NCBI GenBank assembly: GCA_003260075.1
Contig: QLIY01000124.1
Location: forward strand, 1 to 64,000
Length of the DNA: 64,000 nucleotides
Direction of reading: 5' to 3'
From: Phallusia mammillata
Lineage: Eukaryota; Chordata; Ascidiacea; Phlebobranchia; Ascidiidae
The notes below the pieces were generated by a model. It did no database searches and was not told where the DNA came from. It saw nothing but the letters and a program-made list of their open reading frames with translations. This document shows, in pieces, positions 35,177 to 49,800 of this stretch (position 1 is the first letter of the stretch; every line of letters starts with the position of its first letter). Both the position numbers and the translations under genes were made by a program.

Positions 35177-38100
35177 TCATCTTTCTGTCAAAAGCTCCCG
35201 CGGACAGGAAACGACCGCTGGGTCAGGGGGAGGATGGGGGGATCACGTGATAGTATCTTATAGCGTCAGGTCATCACCATAGCTTGTCACGCCAGTGCTG
35301 GAGCCAGGTATAGCGTCAGGTGAAGACGGTAAAATTAAACTGCGAAAAAATATTTTTTTGGACAATCTAACTTTACCAGTAAACTACTTTCAAATCATAA
35401 GTGGAAAATGTATTAAAAACGGCTCGGATTACAATTTATTGAAAACATTTTTTTTACAACGTTGCCACATATTGGATAACCCTATGCATAGGGTCTGTCA
35501 GTACTAAATAACTGTGAGATTGTCTGTTCCCATGATGATCTTGAACTTCCGCAATAAAGTAGTAAACAAATTTGTATTTTTTCATCCCAATATGGTATCG
35601 ACCGAACATCCTCTAATTCACTGAAACACACAGGACCCTCTAATTCAGCCCTAGCGTTGCTTCTCTGTGGCTTTTTATCACTTCTCTTCCGTTCAACTCC
35701 CAAACGACTTGCACCGAACGAGGCCTTGATGTTGATCCCCTCCTTGCCAGTGTCTGTCTGGCAGCCATATGCCGCCACAATAAGAATCCCAACTCCTTCG
35801 GGGCCTTCCAGTAGGCTAACTTGTGGTGGGGATTGGTATTGCGGCTTCTCAGGTAAAAACCCGTCTGTCGTCGGCTTCTTTGAACACCGAAAGCTGCCGC
35901 GATAAGCCGGGTTTAATGTTCCTTTGGTGGCAAATACAATGTTCTATGTTGTCAATGGAAAAAGTATAATATTAATTGCCAATGTGACGGTTCTCATTAC
36001 AAATGGCCTGAGTTACAAGTTGTTGAGTTATACTTTCAAGTCAGTATTGATTAAACATTGGATTGCAACTTTTTTATTGTCTTGTCTTCATACTGTCGTG
36101 ATCTTTTTACGGTCTTCCTATACGTGTAAAGAGAACTATGACAATCTCAAGCCATTAAAGTGTGTAAACACTACGTCATCACGATCCGATTACGTCATAG
36201 GTTCACATATCCGTCCGCTGCGCCGTGGGTTTGCTTGTAAACAAATAAAATCACCTCCTGTGGGTTGGGAACATTGAATCAATAGTTGCTGTGGTTTCTG
36301 AATCACTGTACTAAGTCGCTCAAATCCGTTCCCAAAGTCCAAAGTGATTCACCGTAGAAATTAACTGCGCCAGGGGAACCCCCCCACCCCCAATAACATC
36401 CCAAAATCAGTTCTCATGAAACGTCCCACGGCGACAAAACTTCCTCTCGCGAAATTTTATCGAAAATTATTTCTGTTGTCTAAGTTTGAAGTCAAATCAA
36501 GTGTGCGTCATCAATAAGTCGATGACGCCATCAATAATGGGTTCTGATGCCGGCGGGATTCCGTTGCCCCGGGCGACAGCGTCTGTTACCGTGTGTCTGT
36601 AACTTGGTGCTTCTGAAGGATCCTTCAAAATGCCTTCGGAATGTATGTGGTCGTGTCTGTCAATATGATTGACGTTGATTAAATTTCGAGTTTTAACTTA
36701 CTTCAACTCTTGTGGTTTAAAATCAAGAGTGTTTCTGGTTGCAGTGTGGTGCTGATGTGAACATTTAGTGAACGTAAAATGCAAATGAATGTTTTTCTTT
36801 AACTTGAAACCTCTAGGGGTATTGATTAATTCATTGTCTTTTCTGATTTGTTACATTGAATAATTTATTACCCGTCACATCTGGTACAGTGCCAAAATTT
36901 GGACACATTTTAGATGTGCATTTTCTCTGCAGTTTAATTGTTCTAATAACCTCATAAAGCCAATATACACTTTCAACCAATTGCAATCATGGTCTCATAT
37001 ACTGAAAATGCCCACTGCAAAATTTTGTGCATCCTATAGGCATTGCAGCGAATTTTGCGCTATGGAGTTCTGTATCACCAAACCATTTTGTTGCAAATTC
37101 AACATTCAAAGCGCATTGCAAGGTTGCGGAAGTTCAACGGATTGCTTAAGCTCAATCAGGCAATTAATTCAACCAAGGACTTATTCCGCAATTTGAGTTA
37201 ATTCTGTTACTAGACCGCACAAAAATAGACCGCAATGGTACCGACGAAAGTTCGAAATTGGCATGTGCCACTCAATGTAGGCGGCAGTTGTCTCCAAGCT
37301 GGCATTAATACCTTGCCAACTGTCACTCGGAGCATGCTCTTCCAACCAACCATTAGCGGTTTTTTACCTTCACAAGGATTGTGGGCCCAAGGCCTTATCA
37401 CCATCTCAATAAAACTTGAACTTAATTGACGCCTCGTTGGCGATTTGTGGAAGAGATTGGCGGGGATTTCGATTCGCCGGTGCCGCGTAAATCTATAATT
37501 GCTTCGAGGTGAAGCTCGAGCCTGTTGACCCTAAGAAGTGTGAACCACGGTTTTCGAGCGTTACCAAGAAAATAGTCCTTATAATGACTCTTAAAAACTT
37601 GGCTTCATTGAAATCAATGTGTGTGGCCAGATGTTGTTGTATGTCAAGTGCAATGTTGTACCATGAGCGGCGTTGTCAAATTCCGTTTTGGACTGAATGC
37701 AAATTTCCACTATTTTACCTGTTCATGGTTTTGATGTACTTGTGGCAGAATACTGTCGTAACTGGCACGAAATGTTTTGTTGACACTATTTCAAACGATT
37801 TGCAAAATATTTGTCTCTAAAAAGACTTCTTTATGTTATTTCAAGAGAACCTAATAGAGGAAGGTAATATTCATGTGCTGAAAGAATGGCTTTATATGTG
37901 TTAAATATTTCTGCTGTTTAATTAGTAATCTCATGCCACAGGGCAGCCACTTTAACGTTTGCATGTAAAACAACTTATTGTACAGAATTGTTGCTTTTGC
38001 AATCCACGATAGGCTAATTACTTGGGATTCGAATCCAACCGCATGTTAAAAGTTTTCAGCAAGCTAAGGCTTTCAAAGACCGACTAAAAATCGCACCATT

Positions 38101-39264
38101 GCTTAGATCATATTGACGCCTCTGGAACCCCTGTAGCGTACATTGTTATTTGTCACAACCATTGTCCCTTGACACCCATCAAATTTCACCCAAATTGCAT
38201 CGCACTTACGGCGTCATATACCGGGCATGCCGTGACCTCGCTAACGAGCTACGGGACCGTGGGCGGCTGCAAAGGTTATAAGCTGTGTCCATGGAGGGAA
38301 GCGTGAGGTCTAGTTGTATCTTCAGACGCTTGTTTACTGTCGGAAGGCGATCTGAGCCTACAGACGCGGAAGCAAGACTTGCTGGTGATACGTCATGCCC
38401 AATTGAGCGTGTACCTTAAAAGATATTCCTCGATTCAAAACTTGTGAATAAAATAATACATCGTTATCAACCTTGCAAGGCAATGCGTGATCTTATTTTA
38501 AAACATGAAAATTGGTGATTCTTGCTCTCGTAATTGGTCATTATTTGGTTGATAGTCCATCCTTGGTTCAAAATTTCTTTGACCTACAGCACAATGAACG
38601 CCAAATTCTTTCCCCTGTCTGCATCAATGCTTCTAAAATTTGTTTCACATTCAGAAAGCTGCGGTCACAACAAGCTTGCTAACTTTGAACCTGTGAATTG
38701 TTGACATTGTTTGGCAAAGCACCGTGTCCTTGCACACAAATTAACATGTGACAATTCAGGTTGCAGTGGCTGCTTAGTGTTGCTACTTCGAGTGCTGGGT
38801 GTTTCGGTTCAAAATGTCTGGTATCTTAATCCTTTAAAGTTTAATGTTGCTAAATCTTTATTTCAAATTTTACACATATGTGGTTTTGACTGCATCAACA
38901 TCAGATACGTATTTCGAATTTGCTATTTGTACAAAGTTAGTATTTTTGGAGGAAAGTCAGTTTACCGATATATTATGGCAAAGTAGTAATGAGAAATGTG
39001 TTTATGCCAGCAATACTGAGCTCAAAATGGCACCGTATATGTTAAAAATCTTTTAGCATTTCACAATTAAATTTGATCCATTTTGAGTTTCCAAATCACT
39101 GACATAGACAAACTAGAGAATATTTCGGTCCGGTCGCGTTCAAAGGTTGTGCAAACACTGATAATCCGTTTTGTTTGGCAATATTTCTCGCTCTTAAACC
39201 ACACGCATCCCAAGTCCTTATCTCGGCCCAGCAGTGTTTCGTAGCATTCCCATGTGGCGTAAAT

Positions 39265-39319
<55 letters not shown>

Positions 39320-40780
39320 GATTCAACTCTAAATCACGTCCAGACGAACGACGGCAAACATTTTGTCTCCCTGTTGGAGAACTGCGACCCTGCTCTCCGA
39401 AAGTTCACGTGCCATCTTCCATAGCAAGAGTTACGTCTCTTAGAACTTGTGTCACATCACTTAGAGATTGCGCTACGTTACTTACAGGCACTGTCCTTGC
39501 TTTGTGATGATCCAAAATTACGACCAGATACTTTGACTTCAGTTTTGTGTAAACGACAGATGGAAAATTACTGTTGAAATACGCCATTAAAACTGGTTTA
39601 CGAGCGAGCTTTCCGCAGTAACCGTGGCTCAAATGTTTAAATTCTATGGAACAAGTAAATAGTTAAAAAATCGTTGCCAATCATCTGTAAATAGTGCACT
39701 TGTTTGTTATAAGCTGAATTATAACACAAAATCTTTCGTTCGTTCGTTCGACGAGAAAAATGGTCTTGTTTGATGATTTGATGTCCAAGCCTATGTTCTT
39801 GTAAATTGTTTGTTCTTTTTGTAACTTAACATGAAAATCCAATGTTGTTCCCAGTTTCAAGTTGAACTTGTAAATCATGCAGTCAAGTTAGAACAAAGAT
39901 TGGATGATGTTTATGCAGCTGCAATCTACTTGCACATGCGTATTACACGACATTTCGAATGACATCATCATTTTCAAAAGTCTGTAAAACGACGGCCGGT
40001 GGTTACGCGTTGATGCAAGTATCGTGTTGGAATGAAGACCAGGCGCTATCTTTTTTCGAGTTTCGCGAAGACAAGGACGAATCAATCGCTATCGCGGGTC
40101 ATAGCAGTCGAAATTGCTGCTAATTCACCAGACCTGCACCTAATCCGAATCGAATCAAGACGTCTTATCGACTGTTCGTCTCGCAAAAATGTAAATTGCC
40201 GCCGAGGCATTGGTGCCTTGTGATGGAAATCTCAACATTAACTAAAAGTTCAGTGTTCTCCACATTCCGGTTTGGCACAAAGCGAGCGGCAGAGGACTTA
40301 CAACAAACAGAATGCGATGCTTGGACAGATGTTAAGAGCTCCGGCGATCAAAATCAAGCAACCCGCGACGCTTTACAAGGCTCTGCGGGGGTACACGATA
40401 CCCTAATGCAGAGACATTTGTAAAGCAAACACAGGCGCCGTACCATTTTGGGGTGAAATCACTTCGGTTTTCAACAGCGTGACACAACCCTTAAGCGAGC
40501 TACTCTCTCTTCAGGGAAACACCAGCCCAAGTCAAAACTTTTCCAGGCCTCGTATAGCACAGGAAGGGCGCCACAAAACATTGTCCGTATGCTTAAGCTC
40601 TTACCACTTTGTTTCAAGCTATTTGGCACATGAGTTTTGCTTGTGCAAGAATGTGACCAGTGGCGGTATAGGAAGCACTTTTCATGTTAAGTGTATATTG
40701 TCGCGATCTTTCGTGACTTCGGGCAGTCTAGTGCCGGAAAGACCGGAAAAAATTAGATTCCGAGCTGGCGCCGACGTTCC

Positions 40781-40834
<54 letters not shown>

Positions 40835-43800
40835 CCCCCTTGTAACAAGTTCCTGTAGTAGGTCGCCGGAATGCTAAAATAGCCACTGAAGTTACCGCAA
40901 TAGGTGGTTTGGCTTCTAAATTTATAAAAATCTTTGCCAAAGTATGAAAAATATTGCAAACTTGCTGCAATCGATAACGTTGTGGTATTGGGCATTAGCT
41001 TGACCAGGTGACATGAAAAAGGTTCCATTGTACCTGATGCCAACAGCCAAATAAAGAGACAAATTTATAAGTTGCAAAACAAACTCGTTGAAATATTCAA
41101 AACTAATTTGAAATCTACTACCTTTTAGAAAAAAAAACCGCATCTTCCAAAATAGTTGATATAAAGTACGATATGGGTTTTGCAATCTAAAATTTTTGTC
41201 CAATTGAAAGTACCCCGGCCTAAGTATAAAGACTTCTACGTGGGCACACGTAATTTAGTAGTAAGATCGGCTGGGCTTAACCGAAGCTTTTCGCTTGTTT
41301 TGAACCATATTAAAACGAACTCATGCTGGGATTATCATATGTTGTCTTAAATTGGTTTAGTTCTTATCTTGGCCCACAGGAGGTTTTGATCGTGCAGATA
41401 TTCAACTGTCAATCTTAATGTGTTTAAGTTTTTTTCTTGTTTTTCCTCCTTTTCAATTGATGTGACAAGCGGTTTTTTGTGTGTTTGAGAGAAACAAAGA
41501 CTGCGTTTCTATACGGTTTGTATTGTCTAGTGTGTTTCCTATACGCTTGTTAGTTGTTGATTTATCTGCGCCGATTTTGAAATGTTTTTCAAATATAACT
41601 CCGAGTTAATTTCTAAGTAGATAGCTATCAGAACTTGGTCATCACTAAATCAGTTGGATAACATCTTTGTCAAACACAAAACAAGATTGCGCTTTAAAAT
41701 GTTTTGCATTAATTAGTTTGCTACGGAAAGAAATCTTGTTTACTCTATTAAACATCCGTTTAGGAATTTAAACGCTGTGTCTATTTGGTTACATTGGTTT
41801 TATTTGATTAAGGATTTTTAATGGCGTGTAGCTTATTTTTTAATTAACCTTAATCAAGGTCAGTTTCAAACATGCAAACAGGCAAAGTGAGTTAGATGTT
41901 ATTATTTAATTTTCTGTCTGAACTGTGGTTTATCAAGCAGTCACATGTTGAAATATATCCCAACACGCACGACACATATTTCCAGAAACTTCTTTATCTT
42001 GTTGCTAAAACTATTGACCTTCCGCTCATGTTTTGTCAGATCTCAAACACAAAACCTCGGGGACAGGTCGAACCGAACACGTGTCTTTGAACCTGGCTGA
42101 CACACAAGTCCCGCGCTCCGTACATGCCACATCCTACCCATTAACTGTGACGTCACAAATCCCAGTGTGCTCGAATAACCACATTCTGTGACGCGATAAA
42201 AGTCGACTCAATTAGTTCTCCTTGTCCCGGCGCTGTTTTTGCGAGATTAGCGACCTTTATGGCAACATCTTGACTTGCTCAGTTCAAAGTGGTGTTTATA
42301 TGGAACCCTGTGGTACACCACAAAACGTTTAAGGCAGTTTTATTTAATGTTATGACGTTATTTGGAGCCGACTAAGGGTTTTAAGTGGTTTTGTTTCGGA
42401 TATAGTGACTAAGTTTAAAATTACACTGATAAGATATTAAAATCTTCTGTAAGTAACTCTTTTATTTTGAATTTATTGAAACAACTTTTCATTTAACACC
42501 GAGTCAAAATTATCCAAAAATATTTATGATTTTAAAAAATATGCAAGCTAATTGCGAAACCGAAATGAACCTGCAAAAAAAGAAATGCTGATCTATGCAC
42601 TTAATGCTTTCGATTTCGAGTTGACCACGCAACATTACCATGTTGACTGATCCCATCCGTCAAATGCATTTCCTGGCGCAACTTAAATCGCCCATATACC
42701 ATCGCTAAACAACATCCCGCACCCCCACATACACTCCCGTGTCTTATCAAACGATTCTATTTCCTGATCATTGTTACGCTGTTTATGACGTCATCGCTCG
42801 TACCTCCTCCAAAACATCAAACCTTCGCCTCAGGAAGTAGCAACCCAAAGGCCATGGTGTAAAAGTCAACAATCTTAGTGGAAGCGTCTTGAACGTTTTT
42901 AGAGCCCTTGATTTCAGGGCGCGTGTCTGTTGTGCCGTTGATTTGACCCCTAGTAACCCCGGGGCTTGTCACACACGTGCTAGTTAAGCGTGGATGGAAA
43001 TTGCGCGCCGGTGAAAATGGCAAAAAGCCGCAACGTCGCTGACAAGCTTTAGTCCCTGGTTTGATTGACATCTGACGTTTTTTCAGGGGTCACCCGACAC
43101 CGAAACTGAAGTACTTGTCTTTGAATTACAGTACACGTTTCCACTTTTGCTTGTTTGGAGTAAATTGATGTTACTGTAATACTCTAGGCTCAAATTTCAG
43201 AGGTTCAAAATAAAGCAATTGGTAAAATTTGAGAACTATTGGTATAACCTCCGAGAAATTCTTTGATTTTGTTTCTAATTACTTTTTCATGCATGTCGTA
43301 CGAAAACGTTTTGCCTCTCCAGGACACGATGTTCATTTTTGGCCTTTGATCTATATTACTCTTGTATTACACACCACATAACATGTTTCCATAAACCGAA
43401 TCACATGGGCATTTTTCCTGCCAAACCTCAAGCCTTTATGGAGTATAATTTGTTTCCTGTCTATTCGTCTCCCAATTGTTGTTTTTCTATTCGTTCTAGT
43501 GATTTGGGCAAACTTAGACACAGCTTTTATTGGATATTTCTGGGTCAAACTCTTAAAACTATCCTTTGTTTTAATGCGTCATCGCCCCTTACCCCCTTTA
43601 CCCCATCGATCAACGCTTAATTAGGGAACAAAGCTCCCAAATCGCAAGCTCCCAACGTCACTTCAACGTAAAGTCCGCAGTCTTACACGTGCTTTGTTTC
43701 ACAAAGAGCGAGTATCGGAAAAAGATTACACAATACCGCCATTACCAGTTGTTTGGCCCTGCCATGCCCAGCACTGCCACGAATCGATTGAAGCCTTGAA

Positions 43801-46800
43801 CTCGTTTTTGCTGTTTTCTGCGGCTAAGTCGAGTTTTGACAAACGTCCTGATTTGATTTTAAAAGGAAATTTGTCATGTGACGTTTGCATGAAGATACCG
43901 AAAATTTATAATATTAATTAACCCTTTTAAGTGTGGTTGAAAGTGTAAAGTTAGTTTGTTGGTTGAAAACTGGATTAGTATTGTGTCACGCAGCATCAAC
44001 TGCATGTTTTTTACCTTCAAAATCTTGGTGCAGAGCAAAAAAATTCTTGGCAATTATTGAAGTTAGTTAATTGGAGAAATATCGTAATAAAATGAAAAGT
44101 AGTACTAGGAAAATAAATAAATCGTAAAACAAACTTCGATATGGATTTTGTTCAAACTACAGTTGTCTGATGCTCGTATATGATGTATATATACCCTTTA
44201 ACTTCTTGATGGCAAGATTAAGATAGGAATAACGGGTCATGTCCTATTCTGGTTATTTGTATATATTTATACAACACGCGACCTTTAACCTTTAACCCCA
44301 CACAGCGACCTGACAAAACGGCATGTTAAACATTCTTACATTTGAAGTCACTTTGTTGAAGTGTCAATAAACTCGAAGGCAAGATCAAGAGAAGGGAAAT
44401 TGCCCAAACACCGCACATGAAAAGTTGATAACTTGAAAAGGTGGCAAGGACAACAATATTACAAAGGTTAAGACGATGTTGCAATAACTAATCCAGCTAC
44501 TAAACTCGACCAACTCGAAGTTATTGCAGTTTAACGGGACATGACACAGTGGGATTTGGTCAATTTTTTTCGGAATTACATTTTCGCGTGGTTAACCGTT
44601 GAGTGACGGCGTGAGTGATTTATTGCGTGAGCTTTAAGTTAAGCCACCTTCCGTGAGCGCACTCAGACTGGCGAGATTTCCGAGATCTCAGAAGAATGTG
44701 ATACTCGGGCAGAAGCGTTTAATGGTTCGGGTGGGGTAAAGCAGAGGAAATCTTAAAAAGGTGTTGACCTAAATGAAATATACACGATTCAGATGATCGC
44801 TTTTACGATTGTTCAAATCCAGTTTTTTTGCATCTTTAAAGAAACTTTTTTACTTAAATTGTTTAACGCATTTTAATGATGTTGAAATGTTTGGCAAAAG
44901 TTTCATTTTCAGTAGAAATGGTGCCTTGCAAGGCACTGATGATAGATAGCCAAAACGTTTTTGAATTTCTTCTGTATAATGTGTCCACTACATACAAGCT
45001 TTTTGGTAGTTTTGTTATTGATCAATCTACTTTCAAGTCCATGTCCACTCTCCCTACTTTCAAATTTTCAATACTTTGTCAAAAAACATCATTGCACTTA
45101 GTTTGATACAAACCATTGTTGCCTTTGTTGGCACGTTTTCAGTCGTATAAGTCTGGGAGTCTTAAACTTCTGTTACCAAGTCATGGTGTTTTCTTAGACC
45201 GAGCCCGTTGGTCAGTTCAGAAAGGGTAACGGTCGTTTCCCCCGAGATATGACGGTCAGTGAAGTCATTCGTCACTTGTGCTGTCACTTCGTTAGCAGTG
45301 GTGGACAAGATCTCGCCTTTCATGACCCGCGCGACGTTTTCACACTGACTCAATTATGTTTCCGCGGTCTGAAGTGTTACGACAGGGAATAAGTCAATTT
45401 AGGCTCTTGGTTGTTGTGAATAGAGGTTGTAATTTAGTGACTAAACGGATAGGAATTCAATCTAAAAAACACAAGTCACAAAAAAGCTAAAAAAAAGTAT
45501 TTTATGTATGTAACACTCAATCAAAGACTCAATAAACACAGTTATGCTTTGTACTGATAGTGATCATACTTGTGATTTATATATATTCCATGTATGATTC
45601 TGTAAAAAAATGCATTTTAAGAAGTAAAACAGCTGACAAAAGAATACATTTTAACACAAACGCACATTTTTAAATAATTGTTCTGAAACTTCATAACAAC
45701 CCGTTGTAAATTTTCGATGTTTATACAAACTCAAGTTCAAAAACCCTGTGTTGCATGATCAAGTTCAGGCAAGAGTTTACCTTTTAACCGGAATGCTTTT
45801 ATTGTGTCTACCCTTGCCATTAATCTCTGTAAGACCGTGTTCGGTGTACACAATATTATACATCGGGATCTCGGCCAAGTTTAATGCAGCTTTCAACTCG
45901 TCCCATTACCAAGTTTCGTTGACAACTTGTCAATACGATGTCTACTCACGCATAATATATTTTACACGTTATTTGAACTTAACTGAATCTTTTGAGGGTA
46001 AATACCAGTAAAGCTTTTTCAAAGTAACTCACTAAACTTGAGTGGCTTTGTGGACGTTTTTAGCAACTTTATATTACTGATGTATCAAATCGAGTTGGGT
46101 GTAATTGCAAGCTAGTTTTTTTACAACAAAAAAATTGATAAATTCCAGACTAAGGCCATTTTGTCGGGATGAAACCGACTTTTTGTCGCAAGAAATGTAG
46201 ATGAAAGTTTAAATAATGTAAACATTGTATCCGGAAAAAAATTGCCTTTTGTTTTGGATTTGTAATTATTTGATATTCAGGAAAAATCAACTTTTCGATC
46301 TTGGAAAATTGGGGGGGGGGGGTCGCAAGAAATGTAGATGAAAGTCTAAATAATGTAAACATTGTATCCGGAAAAAAATTGCCTTTGGTTTTGGATTTGG
46401 AATTATTTGATATTCAGGAAAAATCAACTTTTCGATCTTGGAAAATTGTACATTTTGTATCTTCAAAAAATCTAAACTTAAGAACTTATCGCAAATATTT
46501 GACATCTTATGAAGTAAACACTGTAATTTTCATCAAATCTTTAATTACTCCACGAGGGCTGGTCAAAATCCAGCATCTAACCGTTGAAAGCTGTGACGTT
46601 GAAATCCATTAGTTCAGGCGGCGTTACAAGCCACATGTTACCAGTAAGGGGTGGTTGATGGACGAGGTGCGAAAATCGGCAACCGCTGCCAGGTTTTTGA
46701 TGTTAATCCTGTAAAAATGCCCACGAGTGCGTGCAGGCCTTCTACCATAACAAAAGGCTTACATACACCCCAGTGCCGTTTAAATATAAGTCTGCATGGT

Positions 46801-49800
46801 AAACGTTCTAGTTACATTTACCACAAGTTTTTTCTTCATGTGTAGACGATATTACGCGGGGGGGGGGAGAGTTGGACAACTAGATTTTTTTCGTTTTTTT
46901 CGAATTAGATTGGAATTAAAATTAGAGCATCACAGTTTTACCAAAGTAGATTGGAATTAGAATTACCATGTTCTCAAAAGCTAGAAATTAAACTAGAATT
47001 AGATTAGCCAACCAACCAACTTCATTTCAAATTTTAACTCCGAGATTTACCCGTTTTACTCTGAGGTAGTGCTTAACAGCTGTTCGTCACTGTGCCAAAA
47101 TATTTGAAAAACACTTATCAGTGATGCCGTTTGGCCTTGGTGGCATCGTTTGTGCGCTTTGGACGGGGGGGGGGTCGCATACTGGTATCACATGCCAAAA
47201 AATGCTGTTGGACAAAATAGTGTTTTGGCAAAACTGTAAACTAGATTAGAATTAGAATTAGAGCTTACTCGATATTTCTAAACTAGATTGGAATTAGAAT
47301 TACCGCCATTTTGCTCTAATTTGCCGAATTACTCAACTAGAATTGTCTAGTTGTCCAAGTCTGCCCAGTGCCGTTTAATTATACAAGTCTGCATGGTAAA
47401 CGTTCAAGTTACATTTACCACAAGTTTTTTCTTCATGTGTAGACGATATTACGCCTTTTTAAGACAATGTGTATACGTGGAGAGTTTAGTTTTATCGTGT
47501 TAAGGGTTTTTAATACGCATCATAAAGGAATAGTACGACCCAAATACACACTAAAGGCGACAAGCCTTACTTTTCCAACGTTTCAGCAAAACTTCATGAT
47601 GTCATCAGTGAAAAAGCATTTGCCGCAACATCTCGATTGTGTCGCTTTTATGACTATGTGGGCCGCCATATTCCTAATAGACTTATAAACAGATTCGTGT
47701 ATAGTATTCTTAAGTATATATTCTAAGTATTCTTCAAGTATCGCAATTAGATTGTAGATTATGGTGAACAATATCATACAGAACACTTTAATATTTACCA
47801 AAGCTAAACACGTAAAGCCTTCGTCATTAGTTGCGGTAGCACTCATTTAACAACACTGTATACTTAAACTGAAAATTGCAGCATTTTCCAGCTCTTGGTT
47901 TTTGGAAGGTTGCCATCCGCCTTGTTGGTGTGTCATTAGGGAGTTATTTGAAAGCGAGCCAATGACTTGTTAGGCAATCTTGTTCCGTATCATTCGTGCT
48001 TTACGTTGGTCTCTGGCGACTGGTGGTAATTGTTTTAATTGCTGGCCCAGGCCAAGTGTGTTGAAAGCCACTGATAAGGGAAAGAGTTAAACGAGACTTT
48101 GATTGATCAGTTTAAGAACTGACTGATGCTTTATCTTTTCAACGCTCCTTCTATGTTTTTGGGGGGGGGGGGTTTTAATTGCTGGCCCAGGCCAAGTGTG
48201 TTGAAAACCACTGATAAGGGCAAGAGTTAAACGAGACTTTGATTGATCAGCTCAAGAACTGACTGATGCTTTATCTTTTCAACGCTCCTTCTATGTTTTT
48301 GCTCTTGATAGACACTCATAGGCGTTGGACATTGTGTTGAGTAAATTTACATGAGATTTAGATATATGTAAGATATTGGCGTTGGTGTTAGTTTATTTGT
48401 TCTTTAACTTAGAAATACAACTTTGTTTAAGACACTGACTATTTTAGGGGGGGGGGTCTCATAGGCGTTGTACATTGTGTTGAGTAAATTTACATGAGAT
48501 TTAGATTTATGTAAGATATTGGCGTTGCTGTTAGTTTATTGTTTTTCAACCTAAAAAAACTCTTTAAACATATTATATGCAAGTGGTGACTGGTGATCCC
48601 TAATCGTTTTTAACTATTAATATTGTTTTGATTGAAAGCGATTTGTCCAGACCAGTTTCATGAGTTGAACGCAGAGTACGTTTTCCTGGTCTAAAATATC
48701 TTCAAATTTTACATATAAAATCATTGAAATCGTAACTTACACCATAAACTAGTACCAGTAGCCATTTAGCAGGCAAAGGGTCAGTCTGCCAATTACTGTC
48801 ACAGGAAACGATTAAGAGACAATCAGTTCTCTAGTGTCCGGGAAATTCCCTCAGGAGCACGTTGCTCACCGCTTACTGCTTGAAACGCTTCTCGTTGGGC
48901 CGTCGAAGACCAATTAACCCGGTTTCAAATCTGTCACTTTTCGCCGACTCACTCGACCGCGAGACCGGCGCGATTTGTTGAGGGGGGGGGGGGGGGGCAC
49001 GTGATTGATGACGTCACGTACGCGACACGCAATCGATGACGTCCTAATGGCGGAGAATTGTCTTGTAATTGGTGTTTCGGAAACATTTGAAAGTGGCTTG
49101 ATGTAAAATAACTCGTTGTACAGATGGTATATAGCAGTGGTTCTCAAACTTGTTAGTTTGTCGGGTCCAAATGGTGTTTTTTAAGTGTGTAGGGAGCCGC
49201 CAACAAACAAAACCTTGAGAAAATCACTAAAGATTTTTACCTTGAAAGCTAAAATAGCAATCTTGGGTGGTTTTCTGAGGTCTGGTGTGAGCCGCAAAAT
49301 AAGTAGTTGGGGCGCATGCGGCCCTCGGCCCGCGTTGGGGGGGGGGGGGTGGTTTTCTGGGGTCTGGTTGGAGCCGCAAAATAAGTAGTTGGGGCGCATG
49401 CGGCCCTCGGCCCGCGTTTAAGAATCACTGTTGCATATAGTCAGTACATTTTCTTAGCGATTTTTGAATAATACGCAATATAAAGTATTCACTATATATA
49501 TAAGCTTGTAGTGTTGGATTCGGTCGTTAAAAAAACTAAACTTTATGTTAAAACAAAAAAACAATTTTCTCCCAAAATCCCACCCACGCGATAAGATCAC
49601 GTGACTGCACCCTGCCGTCGGTCTCCCGTCGTCGCCAAAAAGTAAAACTGTTCAAATAAAGATGCGCCACTCGCAACCCACTTGTGACGTCACAATGGCG
49701 ATTTGTAGTCGCCGTCGAGGGTCTCTCCCGGATTACGTAGCGGGTCCGGTAATCCACCAGTCTTTGGCTATCGAGCAAATGTAGAACGACGAAAAGTTTT

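Noticed and set aside
35482..35905. Overlapping 80-98-codon frames on both strands
   Set aside because: No domain or splice signals. Inside robo intron 3 with no supporting feature.
38030..38060. GGGATTCGAATCC, resembling a tRNA B box
   Set aside because: No A box or acceptor stem at the right distance and no cloverleaf could be drawn. A similar site near 52661 also failed.
40479..40970. Frames encoding long poly-glycine (plus) and poly-proline (minus)
   Set aside because: Produced by translating a 48-base G run that is most likely a gap placeholder. The same applies to 39096-39326 and 4771-4953.
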